Below are positions 1-5,268 of a DNA stretch of 5,488 nucleotides, piece by piece; the first letter of the stretch is position 1, and every line of letters starts with the position of its first letter. The position numbers and the translations under genes were made by a program. The notes under the pieces were generated by a model. The model was not told the DNA's origin. It did no database searches and was given only the letters and a program-made list of their open reading frames with translations. This DNA is from Desulfobacterales bacterium (GTDB taxonomy: Bacteria > Desulfobacterota > Desulfobacteria > Desulfobacterales > Desulfosalsimonadaceae): contig JAOZOL010000180.1 of NCBI GenBank assembly GCA_029933295.1, forward strand, positions 1-5,488, written 5' to 3'.

Positions 1-79
1 TCGTTTCTTCAAAGTACGAAAAGTACGTATCATCACTCAGGATTTGCGCGCCTTGAATTTGAACTTTTTTCTTTGCCAT
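1..79 (-). CDS. N-terminus of an unrecognised protein (3' end outside window)
   Basis: An ATG at 79 opens an uninterrupted frame of 26 codons to the window edge, starting MAKKKVQIQGAQILSDD and continuing with a Tyr/Phe-rich stretch (TYFSYFEET). An AAAGAG Shine-Dalgarno-like sequence (84-89) lies 4 nt before the ATG, which supports the start. I do not recognise the family, and 26 residues are too few to assign one. No signal peptide or membrane segment is visible; the start is lysine-rich. It follows uppS on the same strand after a 108-bp gap. In many bacteria cdsA or dxr follows uppS, and this N-terminus resembles neither, so the usual synteny seems to break here. A promoter with a Fur-like operator directly upstream suggests it has its own, possibly iron-linked, control. 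Confidence 0.6.
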   Translation of the reverse strand, partial: MAKKKVQIQGAQILSDDTYFSYFEET

Positions 80-132
80 CGAACTCTTTTTTTTAGGGGT
101 TTGTTTTTTATGCACCACCGAAAAAATGCATC

Positions 133-168
133 GGTAATGATTATCATTTCAAATTTCTGTGTTGTCCT
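133..168 (-). promoter_or_regulatory. Candidate sigma70 promoter with embedded Fur-box-like operator
   Basis: On the minus strand there is a -35 element AGGACA (163-168, 4/6 to consensus), a 17-nt spacer and a -10 element GATAAT (140-145, 5/6). The -10 sits inside the perfect palindrome AATGATAATCATT (136-148). The surrounding 19 bases (133-151) match the Fur consensus GATAATGATAATCATTATC at 15 of 19 positions. The predicted start of transcription near 133 gives a leader of about 54 nt to the ATG at 79. A repressor bound here would cover the -10. The match is by eye; an AT-rich spacer can produce such palindromes by chance. Confidence 0.5.
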
Positions 169-187
169 ATATCATTGAAATATCATA

Positions 188-937
188 TTAAACGCGCCCA
201 AACCGACGGTCTCTTTTCTGATATTCTTTTATTATTTGAATCAACTCATCTTTTGTAAAATCCGGCCACAATGTATTTGTAACATGGATTTCCGTATAGG
301 CAATCTGCCATAGAAGAAAATTGCTGATCCGCATTTCCCCGCTTGTTCGAATCAAAAGTTCCGGGTCCGGCATAGCAGCCGTATAGAGATGTTGTGCTAC
401 AATTTCCTGGGAGATTAAGTCAGCGGAAGAAATACGACCGTCTTTAACCTTGCCTGCAATCTCTTTTACGGCTTTTGTTATTTCAGCCCGGCCGCCGTAG
501 CTTAACGCAAGATTTAAGCACATGCCGTCATTTTTTTTTGTTGCGTCTATTGTTTTGCGGATCTCATCTGAAACAGCAGCAGGAAGTCTTTCTTTTTCGC
601 CGATCACGTTAAAGCGGATATTATTATCTTCCATATCCTTTTTTTCAGACACAAGGAATTTTTTTAACAAAACCATCAAAGCGGAAACTTCCGCCTTGGG
701 CCGCTGCCAGTTTTCAGTGGAAAATGCATACAGGGTAAGATATGAAATTCCTATCTCGCGACAGGTTCTGACCACCATGCGGACGGTATCCGCCCCTTTT
801 TCATGGCCGTTGATCCGGTTTAAAAGCTTTTTTTTGGCCCATCGGCCGTTGCCGTCCATAATGACCGCAATATGTGACGGAAGCGTTGATCTGTCCAGAC
901 CGTTTATATCCGTATTATCAGAGGATTTAGACTTCAA
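188..937 (-). CDS. uppS: Undecaprenyl diphosphate synthase (cis-prenyltransferase)
   Basis: This cytosolic, membrane-associated enzyme condenses farnesyl diphosphate with eight isopentenyl diphosphates in cis to give the C55 lipid carrier for peptidoglycan and other wall polymers. Family signatures appear in order: HIAVIMDGNGRWAKK with the catalytic Asp at residue 28, the GHEKGADTVR segment (44-53), LTLYAFSTENWQRP (67-80), and the C-terminal RTSGEMRISNFLLWQ (197-211) followed by LWPDF. The length of 249 residues is normal. The start is a TTG at 937 that overlaps the end of frr by 11 nt. No ATG or GTG lies between there and the catalytic motif, and the codons immediately upstream offer none, so TTG is the best choice. 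The overlap implies translational coupling to frr. A purine-rich AAGGAAAAAGAGAAAG stretch inside frr can serve as ribosome binding site. Confidence 0.96.
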   Translation of the reverse strand: MKSKSSDNTDINGLDRSTLPSHIAVIMDGNGRWAKKKLLNRINGHEKGADTVRMVVRTCREIGISYLTLYAFSTENWQRPKAEVSALMVLLKKFLVSEKKDMEDNNIRFNVIGEKERLPAAVSDEIRKTIDATKKNDGMCLNLALSYGGRAEITKAVKEIAGKVKDGRISSADLISQEIVAQHLYTAAMPDPELLIRTSGEMRISNFLLWQIAYTEIHVTNTLWPDFTKDELIQIIKEYQKRDRRFGRV

Positions 938-1487
938 GTATTTCTTTCTCTTTTTCCTTGAATATGTCGTCGATCTGCTTTATGTGCGCGTCTGTAAATT
1001 TCTGAACTTTATCCTGGGCCTTAAACACATCATCTTCGGACGCATCGCCTCCTTTTTTCAAATCTTTCAGCATATCATTTGAATCCCGGCGGATGTTCCG
1101 GACAGCAACCCGATAATCCTCACACGTTTTGCCGACCTGTTTGACGATCTCCTTACGCCGATCCTCAGTCAGGGGCGGGATACTGATCCGGATGATTTTA
1201 CCGTCATTTGACGGGGTCAGTCCGATATTTGATTTTAAAATCGCCTTTTCAATATCCTTGATAACGGAAATATCCCAGGGCTGTATGGTAATGAGACGAC
1301 TTTCGGGAACCGCCAGCGTGGCCATCTGATTAAGAGGCGTCATCGTTCCATAATAATCCACCCGGATATCATCGAGAACATTTAATGATGCACGGCCGGT
1401 TCTGACCTTTTTCAATTCATTGGTAAGCGAATTGATGGATTTGCCCATCCTTTCCTTTGCCTCATTCGTAATGTCGTTAATCATCAT
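927..1487 (-). CDS. frr: Ribosome recycling factor
   Basis: With EF-G, RRF splits the post-termination ribosome after release-factor action. The protein has the full family length (186 residues; E. coli has 185). It shows the hallmark KVRTGRAS motif (27-34), the YYGTMTPLNQ segment at the hinge to the beta-rich domain II, PPLTEDRRKEIVK (104-116), and the charged RVAVRNIRRDSND helix (126-138). The gene opens with two consecutive ATGs (1485-1487 and 1482-1484). Comparison with the usual MI(S/N)DI start suggests the second may be the one used. AAGG and GGGA sequences directly upstream can serve either. The 3' end overlaps uppS by 11 nt. A 135-bp spacer with a stem-loop separates it from pyrH, so it may not be tightly coupled to that gene. 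Confidence 0.97.
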   Translation of the reverse strand: MMINDITNEAKERMGKSINSLTNELKKVRTGRASLNVLDDIRVDYYGTMTPLNQMATLAVPESRLITIQPWDISVIKDIEKAILKSNIGLTPSNDGKIIRISIPPLTEDRRKEIVKQVGKTCEDYRVAVRNIRRDSNDMLKDLKKGGDASEDDVFKAQDKVQKFTDAHIKQIDDIFKEKEKEILEV

Positions 1488-1537
1488 TCCCTGCCTTCAC
1501 CTGATGTAAATAATTGATGGCTTCGTAAAAAATAAAT

Positions 1538-1613
1538 TTACCACAGAGTGCATTGAGATAACTATTTAAAAATGAAAATTTTTCTCTGTGTCCTCTGTGA
1601 TCTCAGTGATAAA
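1538..1613. repeat. Imperfect stem-loop with 9-bp-periodic CTCTGTG repeats between pyrH and frr
   Basis: Three units start exactly 9 bp apart: CTCTGTGTC (1584), CTCTGTGAT (1593) and CTCAGTGAT (1602). The opposite arm carries CCACAGAG (1541-1548). The outer ends pair over 12 bp with two mismatches (TTTACCACAGAG against the complement of CTCAGTGATAAA), around an AT-rich loop. The left arm looks one unit shorter. In the minus-strand transcript it folds between pyrH and frr. The T-run lies before the hairpin rather than after it, so it is not a standard terminator for the operon. It resembles intergenic REP-type repeats built on CTCTGTG units. No clear target duplication was found. Confidence 0.6.
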
Positions 1614-1622
1614 AAAAACTTT

Positions 1623-2354
1623 TTATTTATCTTGACCCGGTTCATAAATCAGGGTGCCGATTTTCTCTCCACAGACAACCCGTTTAATATTTCCTTTCTT
1701 TTTCAGATTAAGCACATTGAGAAGCAGATGGTTGTCCATGGCAAGGGATATGGCTGTTGAATCCATGACGCTCAGTCTGCGTTCAAGGACTTCCATATAG
1801 GTTATCTCCTTGATAAATTGAGCGGACTTATTGATTTCCGGATCCGAATCATAGACACCATCAACTTTTGTTGCTTTTAACAGCACGTCGGCATGAATTT
1901 CCTCGGCACGCAGCACGGACGCCGTATCCGTGGTAAAATACGGGTTACCTGTCCCTGCGGCAAAAATAACAATACGGCCTTTTTCAAGATGACGGACAGC
2001 CCGGCGCCGGATATAGGGCTCCGCCATCTGGTGCATGGAAATAGCGGATAAAACGCGTGTCTGGATGCCGATATTCTCAAGGGCGTCCTGAAGCGCTATG
2101 CTGTTCATTACCGTGGCAAGCATTCCCATATAATCGGCAGACGCCCTGTCCATTCCATGGGATGCGGCGGCCATACCTCTGAAGATATTCCCGCCGCCGA
2201 CAACAATCGCAACCTGGACGTCCAGATCATAGGCTGACTTAACCTCTTTGGCCACGTAGCCCAGCATGTCCGTACAGATCCCGTAGGGTTGATCACCCAT
2301 CAGGGCCTCGCCGCTCAACTTCAAAAGAATCCGTTCAAATTTCGCTTTTTTCAA
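1623..2354 (-). CDS. pyrH: Uridylate kinase (UMP kinase)
   Basis: This cytosolic hexameric enzyme of the amino-acid-kinase fold phosphorylates UMP to UDP for RNA, DNA and UDP-sugar synthesis. Visible motifs are the N-terminal RILLKLSGEALMG (8-20), VVGGGNIFRG (51-60), DRASADYMGMLATVMN (69-84), and the nucleotide-binding FAAGTGNPYFTTDTA (131-145) followed by LLKATKVDGVYDSDP (158-172). The length of 243 residues is normal. The start is a TTG at 2354. It is preceded in frame by GTT and two tandem TAA codons, so translation cannot start further upstream, and the next residues align with the usual KRILLKLSGEAL start. GGTGG at the end of tsf is a possible, distant ribosome binding site. Only 6 nt separate it from tsf. 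Confidence 0.97.
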   Translation of the reverse strand: MKKAKFERILLKLSGEALMGDQPYGICTDMLGYVAKEVKSAYDLDVQVAIVVGGGNIFRGMAAASHGMDRASADYMGMLATVMNSIALQDALENIGIQTRVLSAISMHQMAEPYIRRRAVRHLEKGRIVIFAAGTGNPYFTTDTASVLRAEEIHADVLLKATKVDGVYDSDPEINKSAQFIKEITYMEVLERRLSVMDSTAISLAMDNHLLLNVLNLKKKGNIKRVVCGEKIGTLIYEPGQDK

Positions 2355-2360
2355 AACTTA

Positions 2361-2957
2361 TTATCCACCGATCTGAAATCTCACAAACTTTCCAATGGTT
2401 ATTTTTTCACCGGTTTTTGCGATCATATCGTTTAATACATCCGCAATTGTGACATTCGTGTCCCTGACATACATTTGATTCATCAGGCAGTTTTCCTTGT
2501 AAAATTTATTCATTTTGCCTTCTGCAATCTTGTCAATCATTTTTTCAGGCTTGCCCATTTCCATGGCCTGCTGGCGGTAAATTTCTTTTTCCTTTTCAAT
2601 TACCGATTCCGGAATATCCTCGGGAACCACGCCCAGCGGACTTGTTGCGGCAATATGCATGGCAATATTTTTTGCAAACTCATTAAAACCATCCGTTTTT
2701 GCCACAAAATCCGTCTCACAATTAATTTCAACCAGCACCCCGATTTTACCGCCCATATGGATATATGAAGCGACAACACCTTCAGCGGCGACCCGCCCTG
2801 CTCTTTTCTTGGCGGTTGCCAGTCCCTTTTTTCTTAAATAGTCAGACGCTTTATCCATATCCGCATTACATTCCGTAAGCGCTTCCTTGCAATCCATAAT
2901 TCCGGCTCCTGAACGTGCCCGGAGCTCCTTTACCAGTTCTGCACTAATCGTTGTCAT
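2361..2957 (-). CDS. tsf: Elongation factor Ts (short form)
   Basis: EF-Ts is the guanine-nucleotide exchange factor that reloads EF-Tu with GTP. The N-terminal UBA-like domain (ISAELVKELRARSGAGIMDCKEAL, about residues 4-27) is followed by KKGLATAKKRAGRVAAEG (43-60) and the signature NCETDFVAK (79-87). In that signature the TDFV residues contact EF-Tu. At 198 residues it is the short form with a single core subdomain, like the Thermus protein and unlike the ~283-residue E. coli factor. The ATG at 2957 is preceded by AGGAG (2969-2973), which lies inside the end of rpsB. Only 6 nt separate the two genes, consistent with the usual rpsB-tsf cotranscription and coupling. It ends at a TAATAA double stop just before pyrH. 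Confidence 0.97.
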   Translation of the reverse strand: MTTISAELVKELRARSGAGIMDCKEALTECNADMDKASDYLRKKGLATAKKRAGRVAAEGVVASYIHMGGKIGVLVEINCETDFVAKTDGFNEFAKNIAMHIAATSPLGVVPEDIPESVIEKEKEIYRQQAMEMGKPEKMIDKIAEGKMNKFYKENCLMNQMYVRDTNVTIADVLNDMIAKTGEKITIGKFVRFQIGG

Positions 2958-2963
2958 TGTTTA

Positions 2964-3875
2964 TTATTCTCCTGTATTATCTGCTTCAACTGTTTCTTCT
3001 GCCTGCTGATTTTCTGATTCAACTGCACCTTTTTCCGGAACCGCCTTTCGAATCACTTCAACAATGGGTCCTTCGGAACCATCAGAAATAATCCGTCTTT
3101 CAACCGGGCCGGCCTGTTTTTTTACTTCTTCCGCCGCCGCCTCGGCCTCACCCTCACTTCCCTTGTCCACCGCAGCCTGCTGCTTTTCAGCAAACCGCTG
3201 GGAACCTTCAATGCACGCATCAGCAATCCGTGATGTCAGCAATTTAATCGCCCGAATCGCATCATCGTTTCCCGGAATAATATAATCAATAAAATCCGGG
3301 TCACAATTGGTATCGGTTATGGCAACAATGGGAATGCCCAAACGCCGTCCCTCATGTACCGCGATGGACTCTTTTTTGGGGTCAACAATGAAAATTGCTC
3401 CCGGCAACGACTTCATCGTGCGGATTCCGCCCAGGGTGTTGTCAAGTTTGACTCTTTCCTTTTCAAGCTTTAAGCGTTCTTTTTTGGGATACAGATTAAT
3501 AGTCCCATCATTTTCGATATTATTTAAATGATTTAAACGATCGATGCTTTTTTTAATTGTCGGAAAATTCGTCAGCATACCGCCCAGCCATCTGTTATGC
3601 ACGTAAAACATCTCACATCGGTTTGCTTCTTCATAAATGGACTCTCTGGCCTGCTTTTTTGTTCCAACAAAAAGAACAGACTTGCCGTTTTCAACCGTAT
3701 CGGCAACAAAATCACATGCGGTTTTAAACATTTTAACCGTCTGTTGGAGATCGATGATGTAAATACCGTTTCTTGCTCCAAATATGTATTTTTTCATCTT
3801 TGGGTTCCAACGCCGGGTCTGATGGCCGAAATGCACACCTGACTCAAGAAGTTCCTTCATTTTTACATTACTCAT
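2964..3875 (-). CDS. rpsB: Small ribosomal subunit protein S2 with extended acidic tail
   Basis: S2 is a late-assembling protein of the 30S subunit. The core is clear: MKELLESGVHFGHQTRRWNPKM (6-27), the NGIYIIDLQQT segment (36-46), GTKKQA (71-76), HNRWLGGMLTNF (93-104), and PIVAITDTNCDPDFIDYIIPGNDDA (182-206). The protein is 303 residues against about 240 in E. coli. The extra ~65 residues (about 238-303) form a low-complexity Glu/Ala tail interrupted by a more protein-like block, GPVERRIISDGSEGPIVEVI (256-275). The ATG at 3875 has an AAAGGA ribosome binding site (3882-3887) 6 nt upstream. It begins the translation-factor cluster and probably has its own promoter in the 3' side of the prmC-rpsB spacer. 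S2 commonly represses its own operon through the leader; I infer the same may apply here. Confidence 0.97.
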   Translation of the reverse strand: MSNVKMKELLESGVHFGHQTRRWNPKMKKYIFGARNGIYIIDLQQTVKMFKTACDFVADTVENGKSVLFVGTKKQARESIYEEANRCEMFYVHNRWLGGMLTNFPTIKKSIDRLNHLNNIENDGTINLYPKKERLKLEKERVKLDNTLGGIRTMKSLPGAIFIVDPKKESIAVHEGRRLGIPIVAITDTNCDPDFIDYIIPGNDDAIRAIKLLTSRIADACIEGSQRFAEKQQAAVDKGSEGEAEAAAEEVKKQAGPVERRIISDGSEGPIVEVIRKAVPEKGAVESENQQAEETVEADNTGE

Positions 3876-3887
3876 AATTATTCCTTT

Positions 3888-3963
3888 CTTTTTGGTTTTG
3901 TCCCGCCGCCCGCATCACCCCGACCGCCGACTTTTTTTTAAAAAAAAGCACCAGGCTGCCGGT
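3888..3963 (-). promoter_or_regulatory. rpsB mRNA leader: small hairpin, T8A8 block and G-rich segment
   Basis: On the minus strand a 5-bp stem ACCGG/CCTGGT-type hairpin (3950-3963, one G-T pair, CAGC loop) is followed by GC and eight T (3947-3940), then eight A (3939-3932). A 30-nt stretch with 18 G follows (3930-3901), containing GGGG, GGG and GGG tracts and several GG. The rpsB ribosome binding site begins 14 nt further on. The hairpin plus T-run resembles a weak intrinsic terminator or attenuator. The G-rich part could fold into a two- or three-tier quadruplex. This is where autogenous control by S2 would be expected, but I cannot match it to a described S2 leader. Confidence 0.3.
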
Positions 3964-3977
3964 CACAGGGCGTGAGT

Positions 3978-4040
3978 GTTATAAAATAAATGTCATCAAA
4001 ATTTTGTAAATCAATATATCTAACAAAAAATTTTAACCAA
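3978..4040 (-). promoter_or_regulatory. rpsB: Candidate promoter region for rpsB-tsf-pyrH-frr-uppS
   Basis: The AT-rich stretch upstream of the rpsB leader offers two weak sigma70-like arrangements on the minus strand. One has -35 TTTACA (4005-4010, 5/6), an 18-nt spacer and -10 TTTTAT (3981-3986, 4/6). The other has -35 TTGGTT (4035-4040, 3/6), a 16-nt spacer and -10 TATATT (4013-4018, 5/6). TATAAC (3978-3983) is another possible -10. I cannot choose between them. A promoter is expected here because the spacer to prmC is over 300 bp and rpsB usually begins its own unit. Confidence 0.35.
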
Positions 4041-4058
4041 AGCAATATTTTTTTATAT

Positions 4059-4207
4059 GTAACCATTCACGGTTGTTGGTTCACAGTTCACAGTTCACGG
4101 TTCACAGTTTTTCCAAACTTCTAAATCTTCAAAAAAGGCTCCCATAATTTTCCTTTTTTTGTCTTTTTCAACCGTAAACTGTAAAACCGATAACCGTGAA
4201 CAGTTAC
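4059..4207 (-). mobile_element. MITE copy 1 (149 bp), downstream of prmC
   Basis: This is a non-autonomous miniature element. Its ends are GTAACCATTCACGGTT on the left and, read inward on the complement, GTAACTGTTCACGGTT on the right. The inverted similarity continues inward (GGTT, then CAGTT and GGTT blocks) for about 40 bp. It is flanked by perfect 8-bp direct repeats TTTTATAT (4051-4058 and 4208-4215). It matches copy 2 at 5123-5268 in the same orientation, at about 131 of 142 aligned positions by hand, plus three indels. The left arm carries four 7-bp GTTCAC-type tandem units. The core holds a short minus-strand ORF with its own ribosome binding site. It encodes no transposase. GTAA ends with 8-bp duplications recall the IS66 family, so an IS66-type transposase acting in trans is a possible source; this is inference. 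Confidence 0.85.
4095..4145 (-). pseudogene. Truncated N-terminus of a four-helix-bundle (S23/IVP-like) gene in MITE copy 1
   Basis: An AAGGA ribosome binding site (4151-4155) lies 5 nt before an ATG at 4145. It opens a 16-codon frame reading MGAFFEDLEVWKNCEP, then TGA. FEDLEVWK is the typical start of the four-helix-bundle family related to proteins encoded in 23S rRNA intervening sequences (Pfam 23S_rRNA_IVP), which are normally about 110-130 residues. After WKN the frame runs straight into the GTTCAC tandem repeats of the left arm. It therefore looks like the stub left by an internal deletion rather than a working gene. The family link rests on about 8 residues recognised from memory. Confidence 0.5.
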
Positions 4208-4209
4208 TT

Positions 4210-5118
4210 TTATATTTTTCGCATCACAACCACCCGATCATACCCTGCATAATCTTTAATAAACTCAATTCCGAAATAATTACCACTTTCCCTGACAATC
4301 CGTTCAACATTCTCCCGTTGATCATATCCTATTTCAATCATCAATACACCGTTTTGTTTTAAAAAGCCGGATGCTGACTGGATAATCAGCCTGATAATTG
4401 CCAGCCCGTCAACCCCGCCGTCAAGAGCTGACACTGGCTCAAATTGAGAAACTTCAGGTTCAAGAGCTGCAATTTGTGCTTGCTCGATATAGGGCGGATT
4501 TGACAGGATCATGTCAAATTGTCCGCTGTTTTCGTGCAATGGTGAAAACAGATCTCCCACAAAAAAACGGATCTTATCTTTTAGTCCATTTTTCGTTGCA
4601 TTTTTTGAGGCAATTGTAACGGCAGTTTCAGACTTATCAGACGCAAAATAATAATGCCCCGGACGGTTTGCGGCAAGGGATACTATGATAGCACCGGACC
4701 CTGTTCCGATATCAAAAATTTGCTTTAATGATATGGAATTGTCAGGTATTTTCTTAAGAGCTTCTTCAATCAGAAACTCTGTTTCAGGCCGTGGTATCAA
4801 CACTTCTGGTGTAACATCAAAATTAATGCCGAAAAATTCACGGTGGCCTGTGATATACGCAACAGGTTCCCGCCCCACCCGCCGCCTGATCAATTTTTTG
4901 AATTCTCCCAGCTCATGTACAGAAAGAGGCTGGTCGAACCTTAAATATAAATCAATCCGTTTTACATCAAGTACGTGGGCAAGAAATATTTCAGCCGTAA
5001 GCCTGGGGCTGTCGATATGGTGAGATTTAAAATAAGAAGTGGTCCACTTAAGAATTTTGAGGATGGTCCACTGTGGGTTTGGTGGACTCGAATCAGGTGG
5101 ACTTGGCGGACTCTGCAT
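4210..5118 (-). CDS. prmC: Release factor glutamine N5-methyltransferase
   Basis: PrmC (HemK) uses S-adenosylmethionine to methylate the glutamine of the GGQ motif in RF1 and RF2, which speeds peptide release. Family features are the small N-terminal helical domain (about 17-100), LIPRPETEFLIE (107-118), the SAM-binding DIGTGSGAI (136-144), the Asp of FASD (161), and the catalytic NPPYIEQ (207-213). The length of 302 residues is slightly long because of an extra N-terminal MQSPPSPPDSSPPNPQ before the family-like WTILKILKWTT. The ATG at 5118 is the only plausible start: a TGA stands in frame five codons upstream, and no ATG, GTG or TTG follows for many codons. Its ribosome binding site is weak (AAGA touching the ATG), because MITE copy 2 ends only 4 nt upstream. 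It is bracketed by MITEs on both sides. Its neighbour prfA encodes its substrate. Confidence 0.95.
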   Translation of the reverse strand: MQSPPSPPDSSPPNPQWTILKILKWTTSYFKSHHIDSPRLTAEIFLAHVLDVKRIDLYLRFDQPLSVHELGEFKKLIRRRVGREPVAYITGHREFFGINFDVTPEVLIPRPETEFLIEEALKKIPDNSISLKQIFDIGTGSGAIIVSLAANRPGHYYFASDKSETAVTIASKNATKNGLKDKIRFFVGDLFSPLHENSGQFDMILSNPPYIEQAQIAALEPEVSQFEPVSALDGGVDGLAIIRLIIQSASGFLKQNGVLMIEIGYDQRENVERIVRESGNYFGIEFIKDYAGYDRVVVMRKI

Positions 5119-5122
5119 TCTT

Positions 5123-5268
5123 GTAACCGTTCACGGTTGTTGGTTCACTGTTCACTGTTCACTGTTTTTCCAAAGTTCTAAATATCCAAAAGAGGAGGCT
5201 CCCATAATTTTCCTTTTTTTGTCTTTTTTCAACCGTAAACTGTAAAACCGATAACCGTGAGTGGTTAC
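5123..5268 (-). mobile_element. MITE copy 2 (146 bp), inserted at the prfA-prmC junction
   Basis: This is the second copy of the element seen at 4059-4207, in the same orientation. Its ends are GTAACCGTTCACGGTT on the left and, on the complement from the right, GTAACCACTCACGGTT. It is flanked by perfect 8-bp direct repeats GCATTCTT (5115-5122 and 5269-5276), which differ from those of copy 1, so the two insertions were independent. Relative to copy 1 it lacks one 7-bp GTTCAC unit and has a 3-bp and a 1-bp insertion. The interior from GGCTCCC to ATAACCGTGA is otherwise nearly identical. Its right tip supplies the prfA stop codon (5265-5267). It has no transposase and is presumably mobilised in trans. 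Confidence 0.87.
5152..5205 (-). pseudogene. Degenerate four-helix-bundle gene stub in MITE copy 2
   Basis: This is the same position and signals as the stub in copy 1: AAGGA (5211-5215), 5 nt, then ATG at 5205. The frame reads MGASSFGYLELWKNSEQ, then TGA. The start (MGA), L-E-x-W-K-N and the reading frame are kept despite a 3-bp insertion and several substitutions. FEDLEVWK has become FGYLELWK, so the family motif is fading. It has no likely function of its own. It lies in the prfA-prmC intercistronic mRNA and could be translated there. Confidence 0.45.

Larger units (their letters stand above)
4051..4215. repeat. 8-bp target-site duplication TTTTATAT around MITE copy 1
   Basis: TTTTATAT occurs at 4051-4058 and again at 4208-4215, immediately outside the GTAAC and GTTAC ends. 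The right copy contains the last codon (ATA) and stop codon (TAA, 4210-4212) of prmC on the minus strand, so the insertion fell 2 nt past the stop and left the protein unchanged. The sequence is AT-rich, so taken alone chance identity would be possible; the matching signature at copy 2 makes that unlikely. Confidence 0.85.

Noticed and set aside
11..28. Direct repeat AAGTACG twice near the left edge
   Set aside because: It reflects the repeated Tyr-Phe codons (YFSYF) of the partial gene and is too short to mean more.
110..131. Inverted repeat ATGCA...TGCAT after uppS as an operon terminator
   Set aside because: The stem is only 5 bp with a 12-nt loop and is followed by A rather than T on the minus strand.
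522..1082. Long plus-strand open frame of 186 codons across uppS and frr
   Set aside because: It lies antisense to two clearly conserved genes, has no family resemblance or ribosome binding site, and follows from their codon usage.
1611..1625. Run of T on the minus strand after pyrH as an intrinsic terminator
   Set aside because: The T-run comes before the stem-loop in the direction of transcription, and no hairpin precedes it.
2358..2363. tsf and pyrH lie in the same frame, hinting at a fused or read-through product
   Set aside because: Two tandem TAA stops separate them, and both proteins have normal family ends and lengths.
2475..2768. Plus-strand open frame of 97 codons antisense to tsf
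   Set aside because: It is a shadow of the tsf coding sequence with no recognisable protein features.
4079..4110. Short tandem GTTCAC repeats that could suggest a CRISPR-like array
   Set aside because: The units are 7 bp with no spacers between them and lie inside the terminal arm of a MITE.
4154..4168. T-rich stretches inside both MITEs as plus-strand terminators
   Set aside because: No GC-rich hairpin directly precedes the T-runs, and there is no plus-strand gene to terminate.
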